Shown: positions 52,889 to 61,085 of the stretch, piece by piece
Layout: each line of letters opens with the position of its first letter
Numbering within the stretch: position 1 is the first letter of the stretch
NCBI RefSeq assembly: GCF_917563885.1
Contig: NZ_CAKJTG010000006.1
Span: forward strand, 62,001-126,000
Source: Pseudoneobacillus rhizosphaerae
GTDB lineage: Bacteria > Bacillota > Bacilli > Bacillales > Cytobacillaceae
DNA length: 64,000 bases
Reading direction: 5' to 3'
Notes under the pieces: model-generated
Told to the model about the DNA's origin: nothing
What the model saw: only the letters and a program-made list of their open reading frames with translations
Database searches by the model: none
Made by a program: the position numbers and the translations under genes

Positions 52889-53737
52889 TCAAAAATTCAG
52901 TTTATCTGGGTTCATAGAAATATAGATTTCTTGTATTTGATCTTGTTTTATATAAAAGCTGATGACACTTTGAACTTTGTTATTCATATGATTTACAATA
53001 GCAGGCTGCCCATTTATATTTTTAACTTCAAAAAAGAAGTCGTTGGGAGCTTTTTTGACGACACCGTAAAGTAATGATAATACATTTGATAATGACACGA
53101 TTGGGCGAATAGCTGCATTTACCTTTCCGCCGCCATCAGAGTAAAGGGTCACATTTTCATGGATTATCTCAAATAAAGCAGTTATATTTTGGGTTTGAAA
53201 TGCATGGATAAAGCGATAAACGATGGACGCATTCGTTTCATAGTTTAGGCTTTCTCCCTCGATTTGGGACATTTTCTGCTTTGCCCGGCTAAAAAGCTTT
53301 CGACAGGCTTCTTCCTTCTTTTCTAGGATAATCGCAATCTCTTTATAAGAAAAGCCATACACCTCCTTGAAAAGCAGGACAACACGTTCGTCTGGAGATA
53401 GATGCTCCATCATTCTTAAAAAAGCAAAGCTTAATCCTTCTTTTTGGATAATAACTTCTGATGGATCATTTTCTAAAAGTAAAGGCTCCGGATTCCATGG
53501 GCCGATATATTGTTCTCGCCGATGCCGTGCCGATTTGAGTAAGTCAAGACAGCGGTTCGTCATCATTTTGCACAGATACGCTTTTTTATTCTCAATCTTC
53601 TCATCATTGACTTGATACGCTTTTAAAAACGTGTCTTGGACAAGGTCCTCAGCTTCCGCAACCGAACCTAACATCCTGTAACCCAATGAAAACAATAATG
53701 GTTTGTACTGCAGATAATCATCATTGCTTATTTGCAC
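52889..53737 (-). CDS. ECF41-type sigma factor with SnoaL-like C-domain
   Basis: 282 residues from GTG 53737, eight bases after GGAG and just past the oxidoreductase stop. Sigma-2 (~1-75) with MLGSVAEAEDLVQDTFLK and sigma-4 (~110-170) with YGFSYKEIAIIL are followed by a SnoaL-like domain (~180-282). It shows two ECF41 hallmarks: a PEPLL linker motif and DGGGK (~226). In ECF41 factors the C-domain takes the place of an anti-sigma factor. They usually sit beside a target redox gene, as here. It probably controls the oxidoreductase upstream in the same operon. Confidence 0.85.
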   Translation of the reverse strand: MQISNDDYLQYKPLLFSLGYRMLGSVAEAEDLVQDTFLKAYQVNDEKIENKKAYLCKMMTNRCLDLLKSARHRREQYIGPWNPEPLLLENDPSEVIIQKEGLSFAFLRMMEHLSPDERVVLLFKEVYGFSYKEIAIILEKKEEACRKLFSRAKQKMSQIEGESLNYETNASIVYRFIHAFQTQNITALFEIIHENVTLYSDGGGKVNAAIRPIVSLSNVLSLLYGVVKKAPNDFFFEVKNINGQPAIVNHMNNKVQSVISFYIKQDQIQEIYISMNPDKLNF

Positions 53738-53742
53738 GCTTT

Positions 53743-55026
53743 TCACTCCATTTCTTTAGAGATAATCGCTTCTGCTGCAGCTTTGCCACTACTGATGGCC
53801 GCTTCTGATAAGATGTAGTCAGGTGAAGCCCAATCTCCTGCTATATATAATCCTGGTATAGTAGTTTTAGAACGTGGCACTAGTTTTTGCTCATCTCCAA
53901 CAAGTGGGAAGCGCTGATTGACAGTAATTTGTGGTATAAACCTTTTAGTAATCACAAATTTTTGCCAGCCTGTCTGGACTTTATCTAAAAATTGTTCCAA
54001 CTCGAGTTGAACCTTCTTTCCATCAATCGCTTCTTTGTTATGATAATATTTAAAAACATGTAAGACCACACTATTACGATGATTAGAGAGTCGGGCATAA
54101 TGAGAATGTACGGAGAAATACATCGGCTCACTTATACCCATAGCAAATAATTGCTTCGCATCAGGTAACTCTGTTAATGCAACATCTAAAGTGGCACCTT
54201 GAACACTGTTAATATCGGTAAAAAATCCACGCTGAGTCATGGTGACACTTTCACTTAAAATTTGATTCAATTCATGTGGTCCAATCGTACTGATAACATA
54301 CCTTGCTGTTATATTCTTACTTGTAGAAGTTTCTAGTCTGAAATGACCATCGTCTACTTGCGTTATTTCCTTTACATTTGTACGAGTTTGAACCTTTACA
54401 TGCTTGATAACGGCTTGGTTATGAAGTTGGTCTATGAGCGATTGCCAACCATAATCAAGATAAAGGACACCACCAAGTGCGATTTTGATATGGGTCATAA
54501 TTAGTTTAGCACTCAATACTTCAGGTCCGTGGCAATAAGTTGAAAGTCTAGCTAAAATAAATAGTAAGCTTTGAACTTTTAGTGATGGGGTAGCTTGAAC
54601 AACCCAGTTTTTAAAAGACAAATTTGCTAATTCTGCTAGATTCATTTGCTGTATTTTTAGTAAAATGCCCATCCAATCAAGGCGTTCCTTCCAATTTAAG
54701 TAGTTCGTTGACAGTAGTCCTAAAGGCGAAAAAGGGGCAACATATTTCATTTCATGATCAATTAATGTGACACTTTGTTTCGGTGATTTCCCCATCAGTT
54801 GAACACCAAATTCTTCAAGAATTGGTTTGGCTTTTCCTTTTTTATAAAGAGCATGTGGACCAAGATTGAAATACTGTTGATGAATTCGATCTGTCCGAGC
54901 TCGACCGCCAACCTTTGCACCTTTTTCAAGTATTAATATGGATAAATTGGTTTTAGCTAAATAATTCGCCGCAACATACCCAGCCAATCCGCCACCGATA
55001 ATCACGACATCCCATTTTTGAGTCAT
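53743..55026 (-). CDS. FAD-dependent amine-oxidase/desaturase-like oxidoreductase
   Basis: 427 residues from the ATG at 55026, seven bases after TTGGAGG; a longer frame to 55053 overlaps that site. The dinucleotide-binding motif VVIIGGGLAGYVAA (~7) and AKVGGRARTDR (~35) are followed by a C-terminal FAD contact (GLYIAGDWASPDYILSEAA). The family is phytoene-desaturase/protoporphyrinogen-oxidase-like. The substrate is not known. It is the likely target of the sigma factor encoded directly downstream (ECF41 pairs often include an oxidoreductase). Confidence 0.82.
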   Translation of the reverse strand: MTQKWDVVIIGGGLAGYVAANYLAKTNLSILILEKGAKVGGRARTDRIHQQYFNLGPHALYKKGKAKPILEEFGVQLMGKSPKQSVTLIDHEMKYVAPFSPLGLLSTNYLNWKERLDWMGILLKIQQMNLAELANLSFKNWVVQATPSLKVQSLLFILARLSTYCHGPEVLSAKLIMTHIKIALGGVLYLDYGWQSLIDQLHNQAVIKHVKVQTRTNVKEITQVDDGHFRLETSTSKNITARYVISTIGPHELNQILSESVTMTQRGFFTDINSVQGATLDVALTELPDAKQLFAMGISEPMYFSVHSHYARLSNHRNSVVLHVFKYYHNKEAIDGKKVQLELEQFLDKVQTGWQKFVITKRFIPQITVNQRFPLVGDEQKLVPRSKTTIPGLYIAGDWASPDYILSEAAISSGKAAAEAIISKEME

Positions 55027-55118
55027 TTGAAAACCTCCAATTGTTATCTTCATTCACATGACGAGGGAGTGAGGGGGTTTGTGACTTGATGGCTTGTCCT
55101 AAATTAACTAACCAGCGA

Positions 55119-55311
55119 AATAAGCGGAGAAATTCCGGTTAAATTCAGAATGGAGCTCCTTTCGGGCTAAATAAGGGGAGATTTTCCGCTTATGCCAAGC
55201 AAAATCCCCCATTTTAACGTTTTTCGAATTAATAGTCGGAATCCCTCCGTCTATATAACCTATTTTCAATGCTATTAACTAATTAACAGGAATTTTTCCG
55301 TTTATTTATCG
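55119..55311. repeat. Divergent copy of palindrome-array element
   Basis: It contains the four blocks seen at 57 kb in the same order: TAAGCGGAGAAATTCCGG, GGGGAGATTTTCCGCTTA, TAGTCGGAATCCCTCCGTCTA and GGAATTTTTCCGTTTATTTA. Sequence between blocks is also related but has drifted. It fills the 55054-55530 gap between the oxidoreductase and a decayed gene. Confidence 0.8.
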
Positions 55312-55530
55312 GTTCCGATGTGCTTATCCGATTTAGCAACTGATTATAAGGATCCCTCGGTTACTTATGGTTATGGCCCATACCGATTAACCCAAATGAA
55401 TTTTCAAGTATAACCATAGTTTTGCATGTGTTTTATAGTACAATAAAATAATATCATTTGGGCAATAATGATTAACCTTCACGCCTTTTCTCAATTATGG
55501 TGATAAAAATTATTATGAGGATATGAGAAA

Positions 55531-56020
55531 TTGAGTTCATGTACATTTATAGCAACAAATTATGAAATTCCAGAAGTGGATAATACAAAGGCAAAGTATA
55601 TTACAGTTAAAAGCTATACATTTAGGAATAAAACCACATGAATTGGTGCCTTGGGAGGATATGGACCCGAGTGCTCAAATATTGTTTGTTGAAAAAAAGG
55701 ACGATTTAAATGAATTGGTCTTAAAAAAGGATACTTACTATGATGTAAGTGGGTATTCAAGCTTTCTGTTCGTATATGAAGTGAATTTTCACTATTCAGA
55801 ACTGAGGACAAAACAATTACTAGAGTTTTTAAATGAAAATATAAGAGAAGGATAGATTTTAGAACTATGGAAAGTATGGATTAATAATGAGGATGTTGAG
55901 ATTAATATACCATTCACTAGATGTAGATATGAAGACTTATCTCTAAACCATCTGATACCTCTTTTTAATTCAAATCATGAAAAATATAAGAGACAAAATT
56001 GTATCGTAATCGAAAGATGA
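55531..56020 (+). pseudogene. Decayed gene of the MSSCTFIA family
   Basis: TTG 55531 starts a frame reading SSCTFIATNYEIPEV, a start known from a Bacillus family of ~160-residue hypothetical proteins. A frameshift occurs near 55610-55620, so the middle continues in another frame (HLGIKPHELVPWEDMDP). A TAG at 55853 then interrupts that frame before the end (LWKVWINNEDVE, stop at 56020). Function of the family unknown. Confidence 0.7.
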
Positions 56021-56150
56021 TAAATGTTTTATATCTAATAATCTGTGTGCCAAAACAAGAACACCATACCTCAACCTCCATAAGTGGAAAAAGATCAATT
56101 TATCAAATTATTGCTTAATTAATTTGAACTTCTTTACAGGAGAGATAAAG

Positions 56151-56597
56151 ATGAAAATATTAGTTGATGCCGACGCCTGTCCGGTAAAAGATATTATTAT
56201 TTCTGAAGGAAGGAACGCTGAACTTCCAGTTATTCTGGTTACTAGCTTTTCTCATTTTTCTAATGTAGAACAACCATCAGGGGTGGAAACCATTTATGTG
56301 GATTCAGGAGCAGATGCTGCAGATTATCGGATTATGAAGTTAGCAGAAAAAGGTGATATTATTGTTACACAAGATTATGGTCTTGCTTCACTAGGATTGG
56401 CAAAAGGAAATATAGTTCTCCACCATAAAGGGTTTAGTTATACAAATGAAAACATAGACCAATTATTACAAACACGTTATTTAAGTGCAATGGCTCGAAA
56501 AAGCGGTAAGCGAACAAAGGGACCAAAGCCTTTTACTGCAGAAGATCGGGAGCAATTTAGGGCACTTTTTAACCAAGTTATTTCTCGTTATGTATAG
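56151..56597 (+). CDS. YaiI/YqxD-family protein (DUF188)
   Basis: 148 residues from the ATG at 56151, seven bases after AGGAGAG. The conserved acidic opening [12 protein letters not shown] and [19 protein letters not shown], with TQDYGLAS, are typical of this NYN/PIN-like family. The acidic residues could bind metal in a nuclease-type site. Function not established. Single gene. Confidence 0.88.
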   Translation: MKILVDADACPVKDIIISEGRNAELPVILVTSFSHFSNVEQPSGVETIYVDSGADAADYRIMKLAEKGDIIVTQDYGLASLGLAKGNIVLHHKGFSYTNENIDQLLQTRYLSAMARKSGKRTKGPKPFTAEDREQFRALFNQVISRYV

Positions 56598-56682
56598 CCA
56601 AGGCTTAGAGGATTTTAATAAAACTAAAAATGATTCGAAAATTCCTAAAAGGTAATTAGGGTTCTGGAAGGAGATAAATATA

Positions 56683-56874
56683 ATGAAGTATATGAAATCG
56701 CAAATGCAACAGCTCATTAAGGATAACAAAGAATTACATACACGCCTAAAAGAATTAAAGGCAGAACATGGCCTCGAAAAAAACAATGCCCTCAAGGCTT
56801 TGTATCATTCAGAAGTTGCTGACGGCGGAAAGTACCAGTTAACCTACCAAGCACTTGATCAGCCTAGAAAGTAG
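56683..56874 (+). CDS. Small charged coiled-coil protein, 63 aa
   Basis: 63 residues with GAAGGAGAT eight bases upstream. The N-terminal two thirds are a charged helix (QQLIKDNKELHTRLKELK), then a short polar tail. No family recognised. The site quality and the terminator-like hairpin right after it support a real gene. Confidence 0.65.
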   Translation: MKYMKSQMQQLIKDNKELHTRLKELKAEHGLEKNNALKALYHSEVADGGKYQLTYQALDQPRK

Positions 56875-56876
56875 TG

Positions 56877-56933
56877 AACAGGGACGGCTCCTTTGGTTCG
56901 AAAGGAAGCAAGAAATCCGTCTAGGTGTTTTTG
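56877..56933. repeat. GGGACGG hairpin element
   Basis: An imperfect palindrome: GGGACGGCTCCTTTGG opposite AAGGAAGC...ATCCGTCTAGGTG, followed by TTTTTG. Same family as the elements at 33647 and 51531; also in terminator position. Confidence 0.6.
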
Positions 56934-57313
56934 TTTTAGACTGTCAAGGAAAAAAATTTTTCAGTCCATGCGTAGGTATTAAAAATACTACTATTTGAAC
57001 ATTTTAAAATGGTAACAAATAGAATGTAATCGTGCCCGAAACCCAAGGCAGGAAGGGAATACGGTAACGAATAGAAGGTAAGCTGGGTGGGCAGTGGCAC
57101 TTCCAGTTGAGGTGAGCTGAGCTGGTACAACCGCAATACTTATAGATGAAGATGAAATCATCGTTTTTTGTAATAGTGAGTTTCACGCTTCTTGGCTTGA
57201 AACACGATATTAAGAAGAAATTTTTTTCGCCGCAAAAGAAGTTGCAGGTAGTACCTACTACATAGAATTTGCTTATGATTAATAGGCTTTTTGAAGTTTT
57301 TTCTATCAAAATT
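56934..57313. other. Gene-free region with coding relic
   Basis: No intact gene. On the plus strand a short frame near 57125-57210 (AILIDEDEIIVFCNSEFHASW) looks like the remains of a coding sequence, but it has no start and little context. I would treat it as decayed DNA. Confidence 0.35.
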
Positions 57314-57599
57314 GGTGTCTGGCCCTAACCATGGACAAATGTCTACTGACAGGGCAAGACACCTTAATAATTAAGCGGAGTTTTTCCGGTTAAACTTCGT
57401 AATAGGGCTGGATTTGGGGTAAATAAGCGGATATTTTCCGGTTAAGCGAAGGGAAATGACCCAAATTGACGCTTTTTGAGTAAATAGTCGGAATTCTTCC
57501 GTCTATTTAGGCTATTTTCAGTGCTATTTTGTAATTAAGGGAAATTTTTCCGCTTATTTATCTACCAATGATGATCATGTACCTTTTTGGGGGGAAATC
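57314..57599. repeat. Tandem repeat unit A, palindrome array (286 bp)
   Basis: It begins with a hairpin (GGTGTCTGGCCCT / AGGGCAAGACACC). Four palindromic blocks follow at ~57371, 57421, 57481 and 57531: AAGCGGAGTTTTTCCGG, TAAGCGGATATTTTCCGG, TAGTCGGAATTCTTCCGTCTA and GGGAAATTTTTCCGCTTA. Unit B repeats it almost exactly right after. Confidence 0.9.
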
Positions 57600-57884
57600 G
57601 GTGTCTGGCCCTAACCATGGACAAATGTCTACTGACAGGGCAAGACACCTTAATAATTAAGCGGAGTTTTTCCGGTTAAACTTCGTAATAGGGCTGGATT
57701 TGGGGTAAATAAGCGGATATTTTCCGGTTAAGCGAAGCGAAATGACCCAAATTAACGCTTTTTGAGTAAATAATCGGAATTCTTCCGTCTATTTCCGCTA
57801 TTTTCAGTGCTATTTTGTAATTAAGGGAAATTTTTCCGCTTATTTATCTACCAATGATGATCATGTATCTTTTTGGGGGGAATC
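57600..57884. repeat. Tandem repeat unit B, palindrome array (285 bp)
   Basis: A head-to-tail copy of unit A with only a few differences (for example AATCGG for AGTCGG in block 3). After it, GGTGTATGGCCC at 57885 starts a third copy that stops after about 15 bases. No ORF is supported inside. Confidence 0.9.
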
Positions 57885-57931
57885 GGTGTATGGCCCATCG
57901 TGGCAGTAATCGCTGTTGGTATTTCTTCGCA

Positions 57932-57981
57932 TAAAAAGAAATAACCCACCCCAGCTCTGACAAAGTTAGGTGGATTATTTC
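57932..57981. terminator. Terminator of 62-aa gene, possibly bidirectional
   Basis: AAATAACCCACC pairs with GGTGGATTATTT, with A and T runs on both sides. On the minus strand it lies just after the 57990 stop codon. Confidence 0.75.
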
Positions 57982-57989
57982 GCCTCAGG

Positions 57990-58178
57990 TCACTGCTCTT
58001 CTTGCAGTTTAGCTGTATAGGAAGCTTCCAGTTGCTGCTGGTAGCTCTTTTTTAGTATATGAATATTCATCTTAAGTATAATCTTATATAAAATAAAGTA
58101 AAGGATCAAGAGGGCTTGGGCAGAGGTCTTCTGCTCCAAAATGAAGTAAAAGAACCCTCCGTCCTCGTGCTTTTTCAA
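57990..58178 (-). CDS. Small membrane-like protein, 62 aa
   Basis: It starts at TTG 58178, seven bases after GGAGGTG, a near-perfect site, and has its own terminator. It has a hydrophobic central helix (ALLILYFILYKIILKMNI) with charged ends. The hydrophobic build and the GGGTTATTTC-type terminator recall small type I toxin loci, but I see no antisense promoter or known toxin sequence. Unknown. Confidence 0.5.
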   Translation of the reverse strand: MKKHEDGGFFYFILEQKTSAQALLILYFILYKIILKMNIHILKKSYQQQLEASYTAKLQEEQ

Positions 58179-58495
58179 GAGAACACCTCCAAATAGGTGT
58201 CCCCTTATTTATTTTTCGCAGAGTCATAGTCCTTTCTTTTGCCATTTTAGAAAGAAATGAAACTTTTCCTTATTTTTCTGTATAATGGACACGGAAAACC
58301 TACTTTATATGAGCTCATTTTTGAAAGACTAATTCAAGATTAGTTTTCTGATTTACAGTAAGGATGATATGTCAAAATGAGCTTAATTTATTAAGCGATT
58401 GAATTTGCGGCACACAAACATCGCCAACAACAGCGTAAGGGGACCGACATGTGATTCTTTGAAAACAAAAAAATCTATCATTAAGTTCTTTCGCT

Positions 58496-58504
58496 TGGTA
58501 TAAT
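58496..58504 (+). promoter_or_regulatory. Extended -10 promoter for eutB leader
   Basis: TGGTATAAT is a perfect extended -10 box; the -35 is weak. Transcription would start near 58511, so the leader begins with the motif discussed at 58513. The rest of the 58179-58495 gap shows no gene. Confidence 0.55.
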
Positions 58505-58512
58505 TAGGTTAC

Positions 58513-58588
58513 AAGTGAATTTAATTAGGTGAAGGCGCCTTTAATTGTTAGTCCATTTTGATGTGGCTAACCATTAAGGTGCCTTTTT
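58513..58588 (+). promoter_or_regulatory. eutB leader: EutV-type antitermination site
   Basis: AAGTGAAT (58513-58520) is followed 11 bases later by AAGGCGCC, which is also the 5' arm of a long terminator hairpin (58532-58588) ending in GGTGCCTTTTTG. The eutH leader has the same layout. EutV-type ANTAR proteins bind paired hairpins that overlap such terminators and let transcription continue when ethanolamine is present. The hexaloop (A1, G4) is not clear here, so the binding site is inferred. Confidence 0.6.
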
Positions 58589-58675
58589 GTCTATTTTTCG
58601 TGCCTTGTTATTGTAAACGCTTTCTGAATACAAGGGGAAATATGACTTTATTTATAAGCGGAGGGAGATGGCTAT

Positions 58676-60034
58676 ATGTATACTTGTACTGTTAAAAACG
58701 AAAGATTTCAATTCCAGTCAATCCGAGAGATATTAGCGAAGGCCAGTGAGGAGAAGTCGGGAGACAAAATGGCTAGGATTGCTGCTCAATCCTATCTGGA
58801 GCGTATGGCTGCTAAAGTTGTTTTAAGTGAACTTACACTTAAGGAAATTTTTGAAAACCCTGTTATTCCTTATGAACAAGATGAAGTGACACGTATCATC
58901 TATGATGATATCAATCAATATATTTATAAGGAAATTTCTCATTGGTCTGTTGGTGAGTTAAGGGATTATATTTTGTCCCACAAAACCAATACCTCCGATC
59001 TGTTCCGCATCAGTAAAGGCTTAACAAGTGAGATGATTTCTGGTGTTTCTAAGTTGATGTCGAGTATCGATTTGGTGATGGCTTCACAGAAAATAAGACC
59101 GATTGCGCACTGTAATACCACTATTGGTGAAGCTGGACGCTTGGCGTTCCGTTGTCAACCCAACCATCCAATTGATAATCCTGAGGGTATTTTAGCTTCC
59201 TTGAAAGAAGGTTTATCCTATGGATCCGGAGATGCGGTGATTGGGGTAAATCCAAATAATGATTCCGTTGAGTCCGTTTCAAAAATCCTACATATGACTC
59301 ATGATTTTATGCAAAAATGGGAAATTCCCACACAAAACTGTGTACTTGCTCATATAACAACACAGATGCAAGCCTTACGAAAAGGAGCTCCGATTGCTCT
59401 AATGTTCCAGAGTCTTGCTGGAACACAAGCGGCTAATAATGATTTTGGAATTTCTAAAGAAATTCTAGATGAGGCCTTTGAGATGATGGCTAAATATGGC
59501 ACGTCAACTGGACCAAATCAGCTCTACTTTGAAACCGGACAAGGTTCAGAGGTATCTTTAGATGCGCATCTTGGTGTAGACATGCAAACACTTGAAGCTA
59601 GGACCTACGGGTACGCTCGCCATTGGAAGCCTTTCATGGTAAATAATGTCTCCGGTTTTATTGGACCAGAGACGATATATGATGGCAAACAAGTGATTCG
59701 TGCGGATCTTGAGGATCTTTTTATGGGGAAATTACACGGACTTCCAATGGGAATTGCGCCAACCTATACGAACCATATGCAAGCTGACCAAAATGACCAA
59801 GAAATTGCCGGTATGTTAACAGCATTAGCTGGAGCGAATTTCTACATGGGTGTTCCTGGTGGGGATGATGTTATGTTGAGCTACCAAGATACTAGTTATC
59901 ACGATGACGCTAGTTTAAGAGAAATGCTTGGTCTACGGCCATTACGAGAATTTGAACTTTGGTTAGAGAAAATGGGGATAATGGAAAATGGACGTTTAAC
60001 TGAGCGGGCAGGAGATTTATCTATTTTTAAATAA
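58676..60034 (+). CDS. eutB: Ethanolamine ammonia-lyase large subunit
   Basis: 452 residues, the family's normal length, with GGAGGGAG upstream. It is typical EutB throughout (TSDLFRISKGLTSEMISGVSK, FRCQPNHPIDNPEGI, LYFETGQGSEVSLDAHLG). With EutC it forms the adenosylcobalamin enzyme that splits ethanolamine into acetaldehyde and ammonia. No microcompartment shell genes are visible before it; they may lie beyond eutH. Expression is probably set by the leader terminator at 58532. Confidence 0.95.
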   Translation: MYTCTVKNERFQFQSIREILAKASEEKSGDKMARIAAQSYLERMAAKVVLSELTLKEIFENPVIPYEQDEVTRIIYDDINQYIYKEISHWSVGELRDYILSHKTNTSDLFRISKGLTSEMISGVSKLMSSIDLVMASQKIRPIAHCNTTIGEAGRLAFRCQPNHPIDNPEGILASLKEGLSYGSGDAVIGVNPNNDSVESVSKILHMTHDFMQKWEIPTQNCVLAHITTQMQALRKGAPIALMFQSLAGTQAANNDFGISKEILDEAFEMMAKYGTSTGPNQLYFETGQGSEVSLDAHLGVDMQTLEARTYGYARHWKPFMVNNVSGFIGPETIYDGKQVIRADLEDLFMGKLHGLPMGIAPTYTNHMQADQNDQEIAGMLTALAGANFYMGVPGGDDVMLSYQDTSYHDDASLREMLGLRPLREFELWLEKMGIMENGRLTERAGDLSIFK

Positions 60035-60052
60035 GAAAGGAGGATTCAAAGG

Positions 60053-60916
60053 ATGGATATTGAAGTTATTGTAAAACAAGTCTTGGAAGAACTAACAAAA
60101 GTTGAAAAAAGCAAGACTAATAGTATAAATGCTTCTAAAGAAAAAGTAGAAGAGGTTATTCGGAAAGTCGTGTTTAATAAAGAAAAAGCTGTTGGAGTGG
60201 ACAATCCAGCCGATGAAGAAATGATTGAAAAGGTGCAAAAGATAACCCCTGCAAGAATTGGAATTGGACATACAGGTACTCGAATGAAAACACGTGATTA
60301 TTTAGATTTCCGTATCGATCATGCAGCAGCACAAGATGCTGTTTTTAAAGGGGTATCTGAAGAGTTTTTAAAAGAATTACAACTCCCGGTTCTTCAATCA
60401 AAATCATCTTCGATGGATGAATATTTAATGAATTTAAATAGCGGCCGAAAGCTAGATGAAGCTTCACGAAAATGGGCCGAGGAGCATTTACCTAAAAACA
60501 AACAAGTTCAGATTATTGTATCAGACGGACTTAGCTCATCAGGGATTGAGGCTAATATTTCAGATTTACTACCTGCGTTAATTCAAGGATTAAAGGTGAG
60601 AAATATATCCATCGGTGATCCAGTTTTTATAAAGAGAAGTCGGGTATGGATTCAAGATGAAATTGCAAAGATTGTTAATTGTGATGTTGTTATCTCTTTA
60701 ATTGGAGAAAGACCAGGCCTTGCCACTTCTAAAAGTATTAGTGCATACCTCATCTACCGCCCAAATCAAGACACAGTTGAAGCTGACCGAACAGTTATTT
60801 CTAACATTCATGAAGGGGGAGTCCCTCCTGTTGAGGCTGGAGCGTTTTTAGCTGATTTACTAGCAGATGTATTAAAAGCGAAAACTAGTGGAGTGAAATT
60901 CGCACAAATGAAATAG
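60053..60916 (+). CDS. eutC: Ethanolamine ammonia-lyase small subunit
   Basis: 287 residues, 18 bases after eutB behind AAAGGAGG. The first ~65 residues are a charged targeting-type extension. The conserved core begins at TPARIGIGHTGTRMKTRDYLDFRIDHAAAQDAV, and the B12-binding C-terminal region contains SDGLSSSGIEAN and GERPGLATSKS. Co-transcribed with eutB and followed by a terminator. Confidence 0.95.
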   Translation: MDIEVIVKQVLEELTKVEKSKTNSINASKEKVEEVIRKVVFNKEKAVGVDNPADEEMIEKVQKITPARIGIGHTGTRMKTRDYLDFRIDHAAAQDAVFKGVSEEFLKELQLPVLQSKSSSMDEYLMNLNSGRKLDEASRKWAEEHLPKNKQVQIIVSDGLSSSGIEANISDLLPALIQGLKVRNISIGDPVFIKRSRVWIQDEIAKIVNCDVVISLIGERPGLATSKSISAYLIYRPNQDTVEADRTVISNIHEGGVPPVEAGAFLADLLADVLKAKTSGVKFAQMK

Positions 60917-60929
60917 TTCAATGGTAAAT

Positions 60930-60969
60930 GATAGGGCGATTTCTAAAGATAACTGTGATCGCCCTATTA
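60930..60969 (+). terminator. Terminator after eutBC
   Basis: The hairpin ATAGGGCGAT / ATCGCCCTATT lies about 15 bases after the eutC stop. It separates eutBC from the regulator genes. Confidence 0.75.
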
Positions 60970-61005
60970 AACTGAAATCTATTATTTTCAGAAATATTCA
61001 AATAT

Positions 61006-61035
61006 TTGACACAGTTAATTAGTTAACACTATAAT
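61006..61035 (+). promoter_or_regulatory. Sigma-A promoter of eutWV
   Basis: TTGACA (61006-61011) and TATAAT (61030-61035) are both perfect, with an 18-bp spacer. It suggests steady expression of the sensor pair, as expected for a system whose control is at antitermination. Confidence 0.8.
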
Positions 61036-61085
61036 AACACTAATAATCATTCATTTTTCGAAACACTTTAGGAGAGTTACAACAA

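Noticed and set aside
57314-57884. Regularly spaced repeats as a CRISPR array
   Set aside because: There are only a few palindromic blocks per unit, the blocks are not identical, the spacers are duplicated with the unit, and there are no cas genes nearby.
57932-58178. Classical type I toxin-antitoxin locus
   Set aside because: The terminator resembles those found at such loci, but no known toxin sequence (for example MTTFQALTLM type) or antisense promoter could be found.
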